From Winogradskyella haliclonae (GTDB lineage: Bacteria > Bacteroidota > Bacteroidia > Flavobacteriales > Flavobacteriaceae): 64,000 nt of DNA. The position numbers and the translations under genes were made by a program. The notes under the pieces were generated by a model that searched no databases, was not told where the DNA came from, and saw only the letters and a program-made list of their open reading frames with translations. The stretch is taken from assembly GCF_014635865.1 (NCBI RefSeq), contig NZ_BMDQ01000001.1:1240001-1304000 (forward strand). Direction: 5' to 3'. This document shows positions 1 to 7,779 of this stretch, piece after piece (positions within the stretch are counted from its first letter, which is position 1; each line of letters begins with the position of its first letter).

Positions 1-1109
1 ACCTGAATAGATAATTGGCAACCACGTTCTTCAGGATTAGAAGGTGTGATAATTTTAATATCAGATTTATTTAATCTATTGATTAAAAATTCAAAATAGC
101 CGGTCAATGTTTTTGATTTTAAACATAATTTATCAAAACCTGCATCTTTAAAAACATCTAAAGACGCCCTAATTGCTGCCATTGATAATATAGGTGGATT
201 ACTCAACTGCCAACCTTCAGCACCTGGTAATTGGTCAAACTCATCACGCATTCTAAAACGTGTTTCTTTATTATGACTCCACCAACCTGTAAATCTATTC
301 AGGTCTTTTCTGTTGGCGTGACGCTCATGCACAAAAGCGCCAGATAAACTTCCTGGGCCAGAATTTAAATATTTGTAAGTGCACCAAACTGCAAAGTCTG
401 CACCAGAATTATGTAAATTAAGTTGTACGTTTCCTGCACCATGCGCACAATCAAAACCAACCGTACACCCGTAACTGTGGCCTAGCTCAGTGATGCGTTT
501 TAAATCAAAAAATTGCCCTGTATAATAATTAACACCGCCAATCATAATGAGTGCTATTTCATCACCACGATTTTTTAGGATAGTTTCTAAGTCTTCGTAA
601 TTAGCAAGTTCTTCATCGTCACGAGATTTCCATAATATTAATCCGTCTTTATCATCATAACCATGATGTCTTAATTGTGATTCAACAGCATATTTATCAC
701 TAGGAAAAGCGTCTGCCTCTATTAAAATTTTATACCGCTTAGGTGAAGGCTTATAAAAGCTTACCATCATTAAATGCAAATTGGCGGTAAGTGAGTTCAT
801 TACTATCACCTCTATCGGTTTTGCACCAACAATCTCTGCCATAGTTTCTGAAAGAAACTCATGATAGTGTAACCATGGGTTTTGACCTTCGGTATGACCT
901 TCGACACCAAGATTTGCCCAATCTTCAAGTTCTTGGGTAATATAGCTTTTTGTAATTTTTGGTTGTAGACCTAAAGAATTTCCAGTCATATAAATCAATT
1001 CATTTCCGTTTTTGTCTTTAGGGATGTGAAATTGATTTCGGTATGCTGCTAATTGGTCGTTTTGGTCTAGCTGTTTGGCAAAATCGAGACCTAGTTTATA
1101 GTTAGACAA
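1..1109 (-). CDS. kynU: Kynureninase (C-terminus beyond window)
   Basis: PLP enzyme that cleaves L-kynurenine or 3-hydroxykynurenine to (hydroxy)anthranilate and alanine in tryptophan breakdown. About 369 residues are present, and the last 50-60 of the usual ~425 lie past base 1. The translation shows the family signatures YMTGNSLGLQP near the N-terminus, the cofactor segment FDCAHGAGN, and CTYKYLNSGPGSL near residue 245, whose Lys should bind PLP. No ATG lies between the upstream in-frame stop (1131-1133) and the conserved core. The start is therefore taken as TTG at 1107-1109, giving an N-terminus starting M-S-N-Y-K-L-G-L-D-F that suits the family. It is transcribed away from the rest of the window; the next minus-strand gene upstream ends in a strong terminator. 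Confidence 0.93.
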   Translation of the reverse strand, partial: MSNYKLGLDFAKQLDQNDQLAAYRNQFHIPKDKNGNELIYMTGNSLGLQPKITKSYITQELEDWANLGVEGHTEGQNPWLHYHEFLSETMAEIVGAKPIEVIVMNSLTANLHLMMVSFYKPSPKRYKILIEADAFPSDKYAVESQLRHHGYDDKDGLILWKSRDDEELANYEDLETILKNRGDEIALIMIGGVNYYTGQFFDLKRITELGHSYGCTVGFDCAHGAGNVQLNLHNSGADFAVWCTYKYLNSGPGSLSGAFVHERHANRKDLNRFTGWWSHNKETRFRMRDEFDQLPGAEGWQLSNPPILSMAAIRASLDVFKDAGFDKLCLKSKTLTGYFEFLINRLNKSDIKIITPSNPEERGCQLSIQ

Positions 1110-1158
1110 ATTGTGATTGCGTTTTGGTGTCTAACAAAAATAAGGATTTGATAGGCAT

Positions 1159-1186
1159 AAAAAAAGCGCCTTGAACACAAAGCGCT
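1159..1186 (-). terminator. Intrinsic terminator of the lipoprotein gene
   Basis: On the minus strand a 9-bp stem (AGCGCTTTG / CAAGGCGCT, one G-T pair) closes a TGTT loop and runs into T7. It lies about 85 bp past the stop of the gene ending at 1272 and just upstream of kynU, so it separates the two transcripts. Confidence 0.85.
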
Positions 1187-1271
1187 GGAGAATATATATA
1201 GACGCCCAAAGGCGGAAAACATAAGATATACGATTTAAGTCGAAACCTAAGCGCGAACCTTACATTATACT

Positions 1272-1961
1272 TTAGAAAACCTTAATCTCGGTTTTTACTT
1301 TTACGTCTGTAAAATTAAGGTTCCATTTACCATTGTCTTTCTTGTGGTCAATTGCAATTTTGATACCGTTATAATCTCTATAATTTTCAAAAGTGTTAGA
1401 TAATTGAGGCTCTTCGGAGTTACCTTTTCTAAATGACCATTCCTTAATCATATAATGTTTATCATAATAAATGTCATAGGCATCACCAGGTGTATAACCA
1501 CCTTCGCTAGGATATAAAATAGTAATCATATCCATGTCGGTTTTACTAATAGGAGCTGTAGCTTTTACAGGTTCAGAAATTGTAGCTGTAGTATCCCAAA
1601 TCAATTGAAATGGTACTAATAGCCAATATTTGTCATTAATAAATGCGCGATCTGGAGTAATACTTGTAGAGTTAATATTCTTTCTGCTGTATTTTAGAGT
1701 ATCGTTTCCATCAAAAGCATAGACACTATCTTTTTTTGGTAGCCATGACCATGAGCGGCCACTTCCTTTTATGGTATCTCTGTCAACCGCAAATGTAAAT
1801 TGTACTTCGGTAACGTTTTTCCAGTTTTCAAAACCGTGAGCATTGGCAATTTTTTCTGCAATGGTCAATTCCTTTTTATCTTTGGTTGGAGTTTCCGATT
1901 TATCGGATTTACAACTTAACATAAAAATGAAAACGAATAGAATGGTATATAAAGGTTTCAT
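1272..1961 (-). CDS. Putative lipoprotein of unknown function
   Basis: A 229-residue exported protein. A short lipoprotein signal ends in M-L-S-C, with lipidated Cys at residue 17. A charged linker (S-D-K-S-E-T-P-T-K) and a beta-rich domain with many Trp and Tyr residues follow, resembling outer-membrane-lipoprotein-sorting-like folds (LolA/LolB type). That resemblance rests on general pattern only; I do not recognise a named family. It probably sits in the periplasmic leaflet or on the surface. It is divergent from the methyltransferase at 2005 and ends at its own terminator, so it is likely monocistronic. Confidence 0.8.
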   Translation of the reverse strand: MKPLYTILFVFIFMLSCKSDKSETPTKDKKELTIAEKIANAHGFENWKNVTEVQFTFAVDRDTIKGSGRSWSWLPKKDSVYAFDGNDTLKYSRKNINSTSITPDRAFINDKYWLLVPFQLIWDTTATISEPVKATAPISKTDMDMITILYPSEGGYTPGDAYDIYYDKHYMIKEWSFRKGNSEEPQLSNTFENYRDYNGIKIAIDHKKDNGKWNLNFTDVKVKTEIKVF

Positions 1962-2004
1962 ATTAAAAAATGATAAATTAATTTAGATGTAAAATTACAC
2001 AACC

Positions 2005-2805
2005 ATGGACGAGAATACTAATTATTTTGAAACCAATAAAGCCACTTGGAATAAAAAAGTAGCGATACATGCGCAGAGTGAGATGTATGATATGGAAGGT
2101 TTTAAACTTGGGAAGACCTCGTTAATGCCATACGAATTAGAGGCATTGGGTAATGTTGAAGGTAAATCTTTGTTGCATTTGCAATGTCATTTTGGACAAG
2201 ATACTTTAAGTTGGAGTAGGATGGGAGCCAAATGCACAGCTGTAGACTTAAGTGATGAAGCTATTAATTTGGCTAAGAAGCTAAATACAGAATTGGGTCT
2301 TGATGCAGAGTTTGTGTGTTGTAATGTTTTAGATACTTCAAAATATATTTCAGAAACTTTTGATATTGTTTTTACGAGTTATGGTACTATTGGTTGGTTA
2401 CCAGATTTGAAACCTTGGGCCAAGATGATAGCAGAGCGTTTAAAGCCTGGAGGTGTTTTTTATATTGTTGAGTTTCACCCTATTTTATGGATGTTTGATT
2501 ACAACGAAGGCAAGCCCGAAATGAAATACCATTACAGTCAAGACGAAGTGATTTATGAAGAATATGAAGGCACTTACGCAGACCAATCTTCAAAAATGGT
2601 AAGTAAAGAATATGGTTGGAATCACGGTTTAGGCAAAGTGGTTAATGCGCTTACAGAAGCCGGTTTGCAAATAGACTATCTCAATGAACATGACGAAAGT
2701 CCTTATGATGTATTTCCAGATTTAATTAAAACCGAAGATGGACTTTATAAAATGAAAAATCAGTTGTTTCCTATGCTTTTTGAGATTAAGGCGAGAAAGA
2801 TTTAG
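2005..2805 (+). CDS. Class I SAM-dependent methyltransferase
   Basis: A 266-residue cytoplasmic Rossmann methyltransferase. Motif I is visible around residues 55-70 (LLHLQCHFGQDTLSW), followed by the acidic end of beta-2 (TAVDLS), a post-motif Asp (FDIVFTSYGTIGW) and a motif III-like segment (RLKPGGVFYIVEFHP). The second half is rich in Tyr, Glu and His and probably shapes the substrate pocket. The substrate cannot be told from sequence; a small molecule is more likely than nucleic acid because no RNA-binding domain is present. It stands alone and converges with the DUF2200 gene only 6 bp away. Confidence 0.85.
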   Translation: MDENTNYFETNKATWNKKVAIHAQSEMYDMEGFKLGKTSLMPYELEALGNVEGKSLLHLQCHFGQDTLSWSRMGAKCTAVDLSDEAINLAKKLNTELGLDAEFVCCNVLDTSKYISETFDIVFTSYGTIGWLPDLKPWAKMIAERLKPGGVFYIVEFHPILWMFDYNEGKPEMKYHYSQDEVIYEEYEGTYADQSSKMVSKEYGWNHGLGKVVNALTEAGLQIDYLNEHDESPYDVFPDLIKTEDGLYKMKNQLFPMLFEIKARKI

Positions 2806-2811
2806 ATTTAT

Positions 2812-3183
2812 TTACCCTTGTCGTAATATCTTTTCCATTTTGCGACCTTTAGCCAATTCATCAATCAGCTTTTCCATTTGCCTGCATTGTTTATATAATT
2901 TGAACTCGTCTTCTATTTCTTCAATTCTGTAACCACAGACCACGCCTTTAATAAGGTGCTCGTTAGGATGTATTTTGGCATCTTTAAAAAATGTTCCGAA
3001 AGTGACTTTATCGTCAATGAGTTGTTGTAGTTTTTTGTCGTCATAACCCGTAAACCATTCTATGACTTGATTCAGTTCTTCTTTTGTTCTGCCATTCTTT
3101 ATCAACCTATTTAAGTAAAGCGGATAAATGGATGCAAATACCATATTAGCGACTTGTTCATTTTTTTTGGCTGTGACTTTCAT
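2812..3183 (-). CDS. DUF2200 family protein
   Basis: A 123-residue soluble protein matching the DUF2200 family pattern: N-terminal K-V-T-A, then FASIYPLYLNRLIKNGRTKEE and VIEWFTGYD, then a helical segment H-P-N-E-H-L-I-K-G-V-V-C-G-Y-R-I-E-E-I. Family members are small helical cytoplasmic proteins of about 110-120 residues without a known function. The charged tail after residue 100 (KLIDELAKGRKMEKIL) is a predicted helix. It lies 36 bp downstream of the membrane protein gene at 3220 on the same strand, so the two may be co-transcribed. Confidence 0.85.
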   Translation of the reverse strand: MKVTAKKNEQVANMVFASIYPLYLNRLIKNGRTKEELNQVIEWFTGYDDKKLQQLIDDKVTFGTFFKDAKIHPNEHLIKGVVCGYRIEEIEDEFKLYKQCRQMEKLIDELAKGRKMEKILRQG

Positions 3184-3219
3184 TTTTGCATGATTTTGAT
3201 GGTTATTCTCAATATATCT

Positions 3220-3765
3220 TTATACAAACCTAATTTTATATTTTGAATCTAGATACACAAGACCAAAAAGGAGTAGTCCAGAAATTATAAATGTCATTAT
3301 ATTAAATCCTAATGAATATTTATTCTTTTTAGATATTTTAAATATCAAATAGAATAGAAAAGCAACTACAATTATAGAAATAGTATAAAGATTTAGCCCC
3401 AAATCTAAGCTTACTCTCCCTTCGTCATTTGGTTTAAATTGATTTGCCCATGAAGCTCCCAATCTCATAATAAAAGGCAAGAATAAGAAAGGGTATAACA
3501 TTATATTTTTGCGTTTTTTTAAAATGAAATAAAACACAATTGCTTGAATTATAGTAAATATTGGCGCAGATATACTTGTGATTATTCGGTGTGCTTTAGG
3601 GAGTTTAATTGTTGCGTCTTTTAATGAAGCGCCATTGAGTGTAAACCCAGCATCATATCCTAATAGTTCATAGGCTATCCAATGACTCATCTCATGAAAA
3701 AAAAAGGTAAGGAAAGTTGCTAAAACCATTATTGCAACATATTTAGTTAATTGAATAGCATTCAT
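3220..3765 (-). CDS. Membrane protein with HEXXH motif (M50-like putative protease)
   Basis: A 181-residue protein with about five hydrophobic segments. HEMSH at residues 24-28 sits inside the first segment, as in site-2-protease-like M50 metalloproteases; the two His would bind zinc and Glu25 would be catalytic. A later stretch (K-P-N-D-E-G-R-V-S-L-D) could provide the third ligand, but it is not the canonical NxxPxxxLDG, so activity is inferred. No PDZ or CBS domain is present, and it is short for a true S2P. The DUF2200 gene follows. Confidence 0.7.
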   Translation of the reverse strand: MNAIQLTKYVAIMVLATFLTFFFHEMSHWIAYELLGYDAGFTLNGASLKDATIKLPKAHRIITSISAPIFTIIQAIVFYFILKKRKNIMLYPFLFLPFIMRLGASWANQFKPNDEGRVSLDLGLNLYTISIIVVAFLFYLIFKISKKNKYSLGFNIMTFIISGLLLFGLVYLDSKYKIRFV

Positions 3766-4017
3766 TTAGAGTTTCGTTAGTTTAATTTTTGTAATTGTAG
3801 TTATGTATTATCAGTCGTAAGATTCTATTTATGTATATTTTCTCATTTCCTTGGGACCATTTTAAAATAAGAAAAAGTTGAAACTGAAATCAATAATGTT
3901 GTTTTATAGCTGGTTGTTTTCATTTGATTTAGTTTTCAGATATAATTGGTGTCATAGATATATAATTAATCATAGACGTATATTTCTTAAATCTACATCA
4001 AAATACTAAAAAATAAA
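3766..4017. other. AT-rich intergenic region, nothing recognised
   Basis: About 250 bases between the membrane protein gene and the msrA terminator. No coding frame of useful length, RNA gene or clear promoter was found. It must hold the promoter of the minus-strand gene starting at 3765. Confidence 0.6.
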
Positions 4018-4044
4018 AAACCCGTTAGAAACTCTAACGGGTTT
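4018..4044 (-). terminator. Intrinsic terminator of msrA
   Basis: A 12-bp perfect stem (AAACCCGTTAGA / TCTAACGGGTTT) with an AAC loop, followed on the minus strand by a T run. It begins 6 bp past the msrA stop. The symmetric A/T flanks would let it work in both directions. Confidence 0.9.
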
Positions 4045-4049
4045 ATGTT

Positions 4050-4715
4050 TTAATGTTTTGCGTTTTTTTTCAGGACTTCGGGCATTTTTGCTTGAAAACG
4101 TCTTAGTCTTGGTATAGATACCCCTTGTATATAACGTTGATTAGGATGTAGTTTCTCATAATCTTGGTGATAATCTTCAGCTACCCAAAATTTCTGAAAA
4201 GGATAGACTTCTGCGGCGATTTTAGCATCTAGTTTTTTGGCCAAAGCCGCTTTTTTTTCTTCTATAATTTTCTTCTGCTCATCATTCTGGTAAAAGATTA
4301 TAGAACGATATTGAGAACCTCTATCTGGACCTTGCCCATTAACCTGTGTTGGGTTTTGTGATGCAAAATACACATCAACTAAAGTGGCAAAGCTTACCAC
4401 ATTTGGGTCGTAAATAATTTCTACAGCCTCAGCATGACCAGTTCTCCCTGTGTTACTTGCTTCGTAAGTTGGATTTTTGGTGTAACCGCCAGAGTAACCA
4501 CTAATGGATTCTTCAACACCTTCTACACTTTCATAAACAGCTTCTACACACCAAAAACAACCACTTGCAAAATAAGCACGCGCTTTTCCATTCTTTATTG
4601 GAACAACAACTGGGTCTGCATCAATAACAGCTTGTTGTTTTTTATTGATGTTTTGTGCAGAATTATTACAACTAAATAATACAGCAATTACTAATAGAGA
4701 GAGATATTTTTTCAT
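4050..4715 (-). CDS. msrA: Peptide methionine sulfoxide reductase A, lipid-anchored
   Basis: Reduces methionine-S-sulfoxide in proteins. A lipoprotein signal ends at L-F-S-C (Cys16), so this copy is exported and membrane anchored and serves the periplasm. The MsrA domain follows, with the active-site motif GCFWC at residues 52-56 (Cys53 catalytic), then VEGVEESISGYSGG, GHAEAVE and the C-terminal E-D-Y-H-Q-D-Y segment. No distal resolving Cys is present; Cys56 is the only other cysteine in the mature domain. There is no fused MsrB domain. It is a single gene with its own -7 box upstream and terminator downstream. Confidence 0.95.
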   Translation of the reverse strand: MKKYLSLLVIAVLFSCNNSAQNINKKQQAVIDADPVVVPIKNGKARAYFASGCFWCVEAVYESVEGVEESISGYSGGYTKNPTYEASNTGRTGHAEAVEIIYDPNVVSFATLVDVYFASQNPTQVNGQGPDRGSQYRSIIFYQNDEQKKIIEEKKAALAKKLDAKIAAEVYPFQKFWVAEDYHQDYEKLHPNQRYIQGVSIPRLRRFQAKMPEVLKKNAKH

Positions 4716-4746
4716 TTTGATTTTTTTTGCTTTTTCAATAGTCGTA

Positions 4747-4754
4747 CAAAGTTA
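4747..4754 (-). promoter_or_regulatory. -7 box (TAACTTTG) of msrA
   Basis: The minus strand reads TAACTTTG, an exact TAnnTTTG match, 32 bp upstream of the msrA start. No clear -33 TTG is seen at the usual distance. Confidence 0.55.
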
Positions 4755-4791
4755 TATATCCTTATATCTATTTGTTTTAAAATTTTATTAA

Positions 4792-4818
4792 ATAAAAAAG
4801 CCTCTGAAATTCAGAGGC
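4792..4818 (-). terminator. Intrinsic terminator after the coiled-coil protein
   Basis: Minus strand: GCCTCTGA, three-base loop, TCAGAGGC, then T6. It lies 24 bp after the stop of the gene ending at 4842 and ends the nif3-like operon. Confidence 0.9.
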
Positions 4819-4841
4819 CTTAATTACTATTGGGTATAAAA

Positions 4842-5627
4842 TTACTTACTCAGCTTAGCAAATAACTTTTCCATTTTTACTTTTTCTTCTTCGGCTAATG
4901 CTGCATCAACCAATATACGACCACTATGCTCGTCAGTGATTACCTTTTTGCGTGCAGCAATCTCAACTTGTACTTGTGGTGGTATTGTGAAGAAAGACCC
5001 GCCAGAAGCACCTCTTTCTATTGCTACTACAGCTAAACCATTCTTTACATTATTTCTTATACGTTTGTAAGCAATAACTAAGCGTTCTTCGATTTTCTTT
5101 TGAAATTTTTCAGATTCGCTAATAAGTGCTTTCTCTTCTTTTTCTGTTTCTTTAAGAATCTCGTCAAGCTCTCCTTTTTTGTGCTTTAAATGCTCAGAAC
5201 GCTCTTTTAATTTTTCTTTAGCATCAGAAATGACTTCTTTTTTCTGCTCAATCTGTACTTTATACTCTTTGATATGTTTTTCAGCTAATTGAATCTCTAA
5301 TTCTTGAAATTCAATCTCTTTGCTTAAAGAATTGTATTCTCTGTTATTTCTAACATTGTTTTGTTGCTCAGAGTACTTTTTGATAAGTGTTTTAGACTCT
5401 TCGATTTGGTTTTTCTTAGACTTTATTTCTTCGTCTATAGTGTTAAGGCTATCGTTAAGCTTTTCTAATCTTGTATTAAGGCCTGCAACATCGTCTTCTA
5501 AATCTCTTACTTCTAAAGGAAGCTCACCTCTGATGTTTCTAATTTCGTCTACTCTTGAGTCAATTAACTGTAAATCATATAATGCTCTTAATCGCTCTTC
5601 TACAGTAGCTTCAGCTTTTTTTGCCAT
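4842..5627 (-). CDS. Coiled-coil 'C4 zinc ribbon' family protein lacking the zinc cysteines
   Basis: A 261-residue protein of the bacterial zinc-ribbon/coiled-coil family (DUF164, zf-RING_7). Residues ~30-185 form a long antiparallel coiled coil rich in Glu and Lys. The C-terminal domain keeps the family frame (F-T-I-P-P-Q, G-R-I-L-V-D), but the positions that usually read CGGC and CxxC are ASGGS (207-211) and DEHS (232-235). No zinc ligand remains. The family is thought to act as a scaffold or chaperone; function here is unknown. It lies 2 bp after the Nif3-like gene, so both are surely one transcript. Confidence 0.88.
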   Translation of the reverse strand: MAKKAEATVEERLRALYDLQLIDSRVDEIRNIRGELPLEVRDLEDDVAGLNTRLEKLNDSLNTIDEEIKSKKNQIEESKTLIKKYSEQQNNVRNNREYNSLSKEIEFQELEIQLAEKHIKEYKVQIEQKKEVISDAKEKLKERSEHLKHKKGELDEILKETEKEEKALISESEKFQKKIEERLVIAYKRIRNNVKNGLAVVAIERGASGGSFFTIPPQVQVEIAARKKVITDEHSGRILVDAALAEEEKVKMEKLFAKLSK

Positions 5628-5629
5628 AA

Positions 5630-6724
5630 TTATGAATACTTTACCGGATTTGTATTTGTGTTTGATAAAATGATTGCAAAATTAGTAATTTTTTTTGAGA
5701 GATAGTCTACTAAAAACGTTTTTGTGAACTGCTCACTCTCATAATGTCCAATGTCTGCAACGATTATGTCATTTTCGGCAGAGAAAAAGTCATGATATTT
5801 AAGGTCTGCCGTTATTAAAACGTCAGCACCAGCCGCTTTTGCAGCACCTATTGCAAAACTACCTGAGCCACCTAAAACGGCAACTTTTTTTACAGGTTTG
5901 TTTAGGAATTTTGAATGTCTTACAGACGAAGCCTTCATTTTGCCTTTAACAAATTTGAGAAAATCACTTTCGGATTGTGCATTATCAAGCTCACCAACCA
6001 TTCCCATACCAATATGTTGGTTGGTGTTATCTAGTGTGGTAATTTCGAAAGCAACTTCTTCGTAAGGGTGCGCTTCGAATAGTGTTTTTAGAATTTTTGA
6101 TTCTAAATGTTTTTGAAACGTAATATTAACTTGAATTTCTTCCTCTTCTTGTAATTGTCCACTCTGACCAATTACTGGGTTTGAATCTTCATTACCTTTA
6201 AATGTGCCAATACCTTCAGTATTAAAACTGCAATTATCATAATTACCAATATTTCCTGCGCCAGCATTAAAAAGAGATTGTCGTAGTGTATTGGCATTAG
6301 CTTTAGGAACGTAAGTGGTTAGCTTTTTAATTGTTCCTTTTCGAGGTATTAAAATTTTCTTGTTTTTTAGGCTTAGTTGGTCGCAAATAATAGCATTTAC
6401 ACCTTGAAAAGCATTGTCTAGTGCTGAATGAATAGCAAAAATAGCTATGTTATGTTGTATGGCTTTTATGACTACACGTTCTACATAGCTTTTTCCAGTG
6501 AGCTTTTTTAAGCCCTTAAAAATAATAGGATGAAAACTAACTATAAGGTTACACTCTTTTTCAATAGCTTCATCCACAACCGCTTCGAGCGTATCTAAAG
6601 TGACCAAAATACCAGTGACAGATTGATTTTTATCACCTACTAAAAGTCCAACATTATCAAAATCTTCAGCATAAGCCAAAGGTGCTAAATCGTGTAAATG
6701 GCTAATGACATCTTGTACAAGCAT
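5630..6724 (-). CDS. Nif3-like dinuclear metal centre protein (DUF34/YbgI)
   Basis: A 364-residue soluble protein of the Nif3/YbgI family, annotated in databases as a GTP cyclohydrolase I type 2 homologue. Metal-ligand blocks are visible: SFHPIIFKGL near residue 64, FAIHSALDNA near 100 and ADIGHYESEQF near 328. Between them lies the inserted PII-like domain typical of the long form (ITFQKHLESKILKTLFEAHPYEEVAFEI). The family forms a hexameric toroid with a dinuclear metal site; the physiological substrate is not settled. It is first gene of a two-gene operon with the coiled-coil protein, a common pairing in Bacteroidota. Confidence 0.92.
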   Translation of the reverse strand: MLVQDVISHLHDLAPLAYAEDFDNVGLLVGDKNQSVTGILVTLDTLEAVVDEAIEKECNLIVSFHPIIFKGLKKLTGKSYVERVVIKAIQHNIAIFAIHSALDNAFQGVNAIICDQLSLKNKKILIPRKGTIKKLTTYVPKANANTLRQSLFNAGAGNIGNYDNCSFNTEGIGTFKGNEDSNPVIGQSGQLQEEEEIQVNITFQKHLESKILKTLFEAHPYEEVAFEITTLDNTNQHIGMGMVGELDNAQSESDFLKFVKGKMKASSVRHSKFLNKPVKKVAVLGGSGSFAIGAAKAAGADVLITADLKYHDFFSAENDIIVADIGHYESEQFTKTFLVDYLSKKITNFAIILSNTNTNPVKYS

Positions 6725-6754
6725 TGAATTTGTGTTTTTTGTAAATATAAATAT

Positions 6755-6762
6755 TAAAGATA
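6755..6762 (-). promoter_or_regulatory. Probable -7 box of the nif3-like operon
   Basis: The minus strand reads TATCTTTA, one base off TAnnTTTG, 31 bp before the start codon. It lies back to back with the lpxK box at 6768-6775, so the 56-bp gap would hold two divergent promoters. Confidence 0.4.
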
Positions 6763-6767
6763 TATAT

Positions 6768-6775
6768 TACTTTCG
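6768..6775 (+). promoter_or_regulatory. -7 box (TACTTTCG) of lpxK
   Basis: One mismatch to TAnnTTTG, directly before the ATG at 6781. A TTG at 6739-6741 is 26 bp upstream, slightly farther than usual. The box covers the GTG at 6775, which argues against that GTG as the start codon. Confidence 0.5.
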
Positions 6776-6780
6776 TGTTA

Positions 6781-7779
6781 ATGAAAATCCTAAGAATCCT
6801 ATTATTTCCGATTGTACCCATTTACTTTTTAGTGACTTGGCTAAGAAATAATCTCTATGATTCTGGGTTTAAATCTTCAAAGTCTTACGATTTTCCTGTG
6901 ATTTGTGTGGGTAACCTAAGTACTGGTGGTACCGGAAAAACACCAATGATTGAATATCTGATAAGATTGTTGTCAAAAAAAAATAAAGTCGCTACGCTTA
7001 GTCGTGGCTATAAGCGTGTGACTAATGGATTTTTATTAGCAGATCAAGATGCAAATGTGGATACTATTGGAGATGAGCCGTTTCAGTTTTACAAAAAATA
7101 CAACAGCATCTATGTAGCTGTCGATGAAGACAGACAGCATGGTATAGGTGAATTACGAAATTTAAATCCAAAGCCAGAAATTATACTTTTAGATGATGCA
7201 TATCAACATAGAAAAGTAAATGCTGGATTCAATATTTTATTGACCTCTTACAATAAGTTATATACTAAGGACATTGTTTTGCCTACTGGAAATTTAAGAG
7301 AGCCAAAGTTAGGAGCAAAGCGTGCAGATATTATTGTAGTTACAAAGTGTCCTGATAATTTGCCTGAAGAAAAAAAGGCAGCAATTGTAAAACAGATAGC
7401 TCCAAAGCATTATCAGAATGTATTTTTTAGTTGTATAAAGTACAGCGAAAAAGTGATGTCAGAATCCTCAGAGAAAGTATTACAGGATTTATCTTCTTTT
7501 ACCCTAGTAACAGGTATTGCTAATGCGCAACCATTGGTTGAATTTTTAAAATCGAAAGCTTTAGATTTTGAACATCTAGAATATGGTGATCATTATAATT
7601 TTACAATAAAGGATATTGAGTTGTTAGAACAAAAAGATTTGATTTTAACAACCGAAAAAGATTATATGCGATTGTTAGATGTAGAAAGCTTAGGTTCTAA
7701 ATTATTCTATTTGCCAATAGAAATAGTCTTGGATAAGCCAATAGAATTTAATACGTTAATTCAGGAATTTGTTGTTTAG
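6781..7779 (+). CDS. lpxK: Tetraacyldisaccharide 4'-kinase LpxK
   Basis: Phosphorylates the 4' position of the lipid A disaccharide at the inner face of the cytoplasmic membrane. It has 332 residues, with one N-terminal membrane segment (LLFPIVPIYFLVTWL). The atypical Walker A GNLSTGGTGKTP follows near residues 44-55, then RGYKR, DEPFQF and the LDDAYQHR motif of the family. I start at ATG 6781 rather than the in-frame GTG two codons upstream, because the GTG overlaps the -7 box and family members begin M-K-I-L-R. Its stop overlaps the stop of the convergent hybrid kinase by 3 bases. Confidence 0.95.
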   Translation: MKILRILLFPIVPIYFLVTWLRNNLYDSGFKSSKSYDFPVICVGNLSTGGTGKTPMIEYLIRLLSKKNKVATLSRGYKRVTNGFLLADQDANVDTIGDEPFQFYKKYNSIYVAVDEDRQHGIGELRNLNPKPEIILLDDAYQHRKVNAGFNILLTSYNKLYTKDIVLPTGNLREPKLGAKRADIIVVTKCPDNLPEEKKAAIVKQIAPKHYQNVFFSCIKYSEKVMSESSEKVLQDLSSFTLVTGIANAQPLVEFLKSKALDFEHLEYGDHYNFTIKDIELLEQKDLILTTEKDYMRLLDVESLGSKLFYLPIEIVLDKPIEFNTLIQEFVV

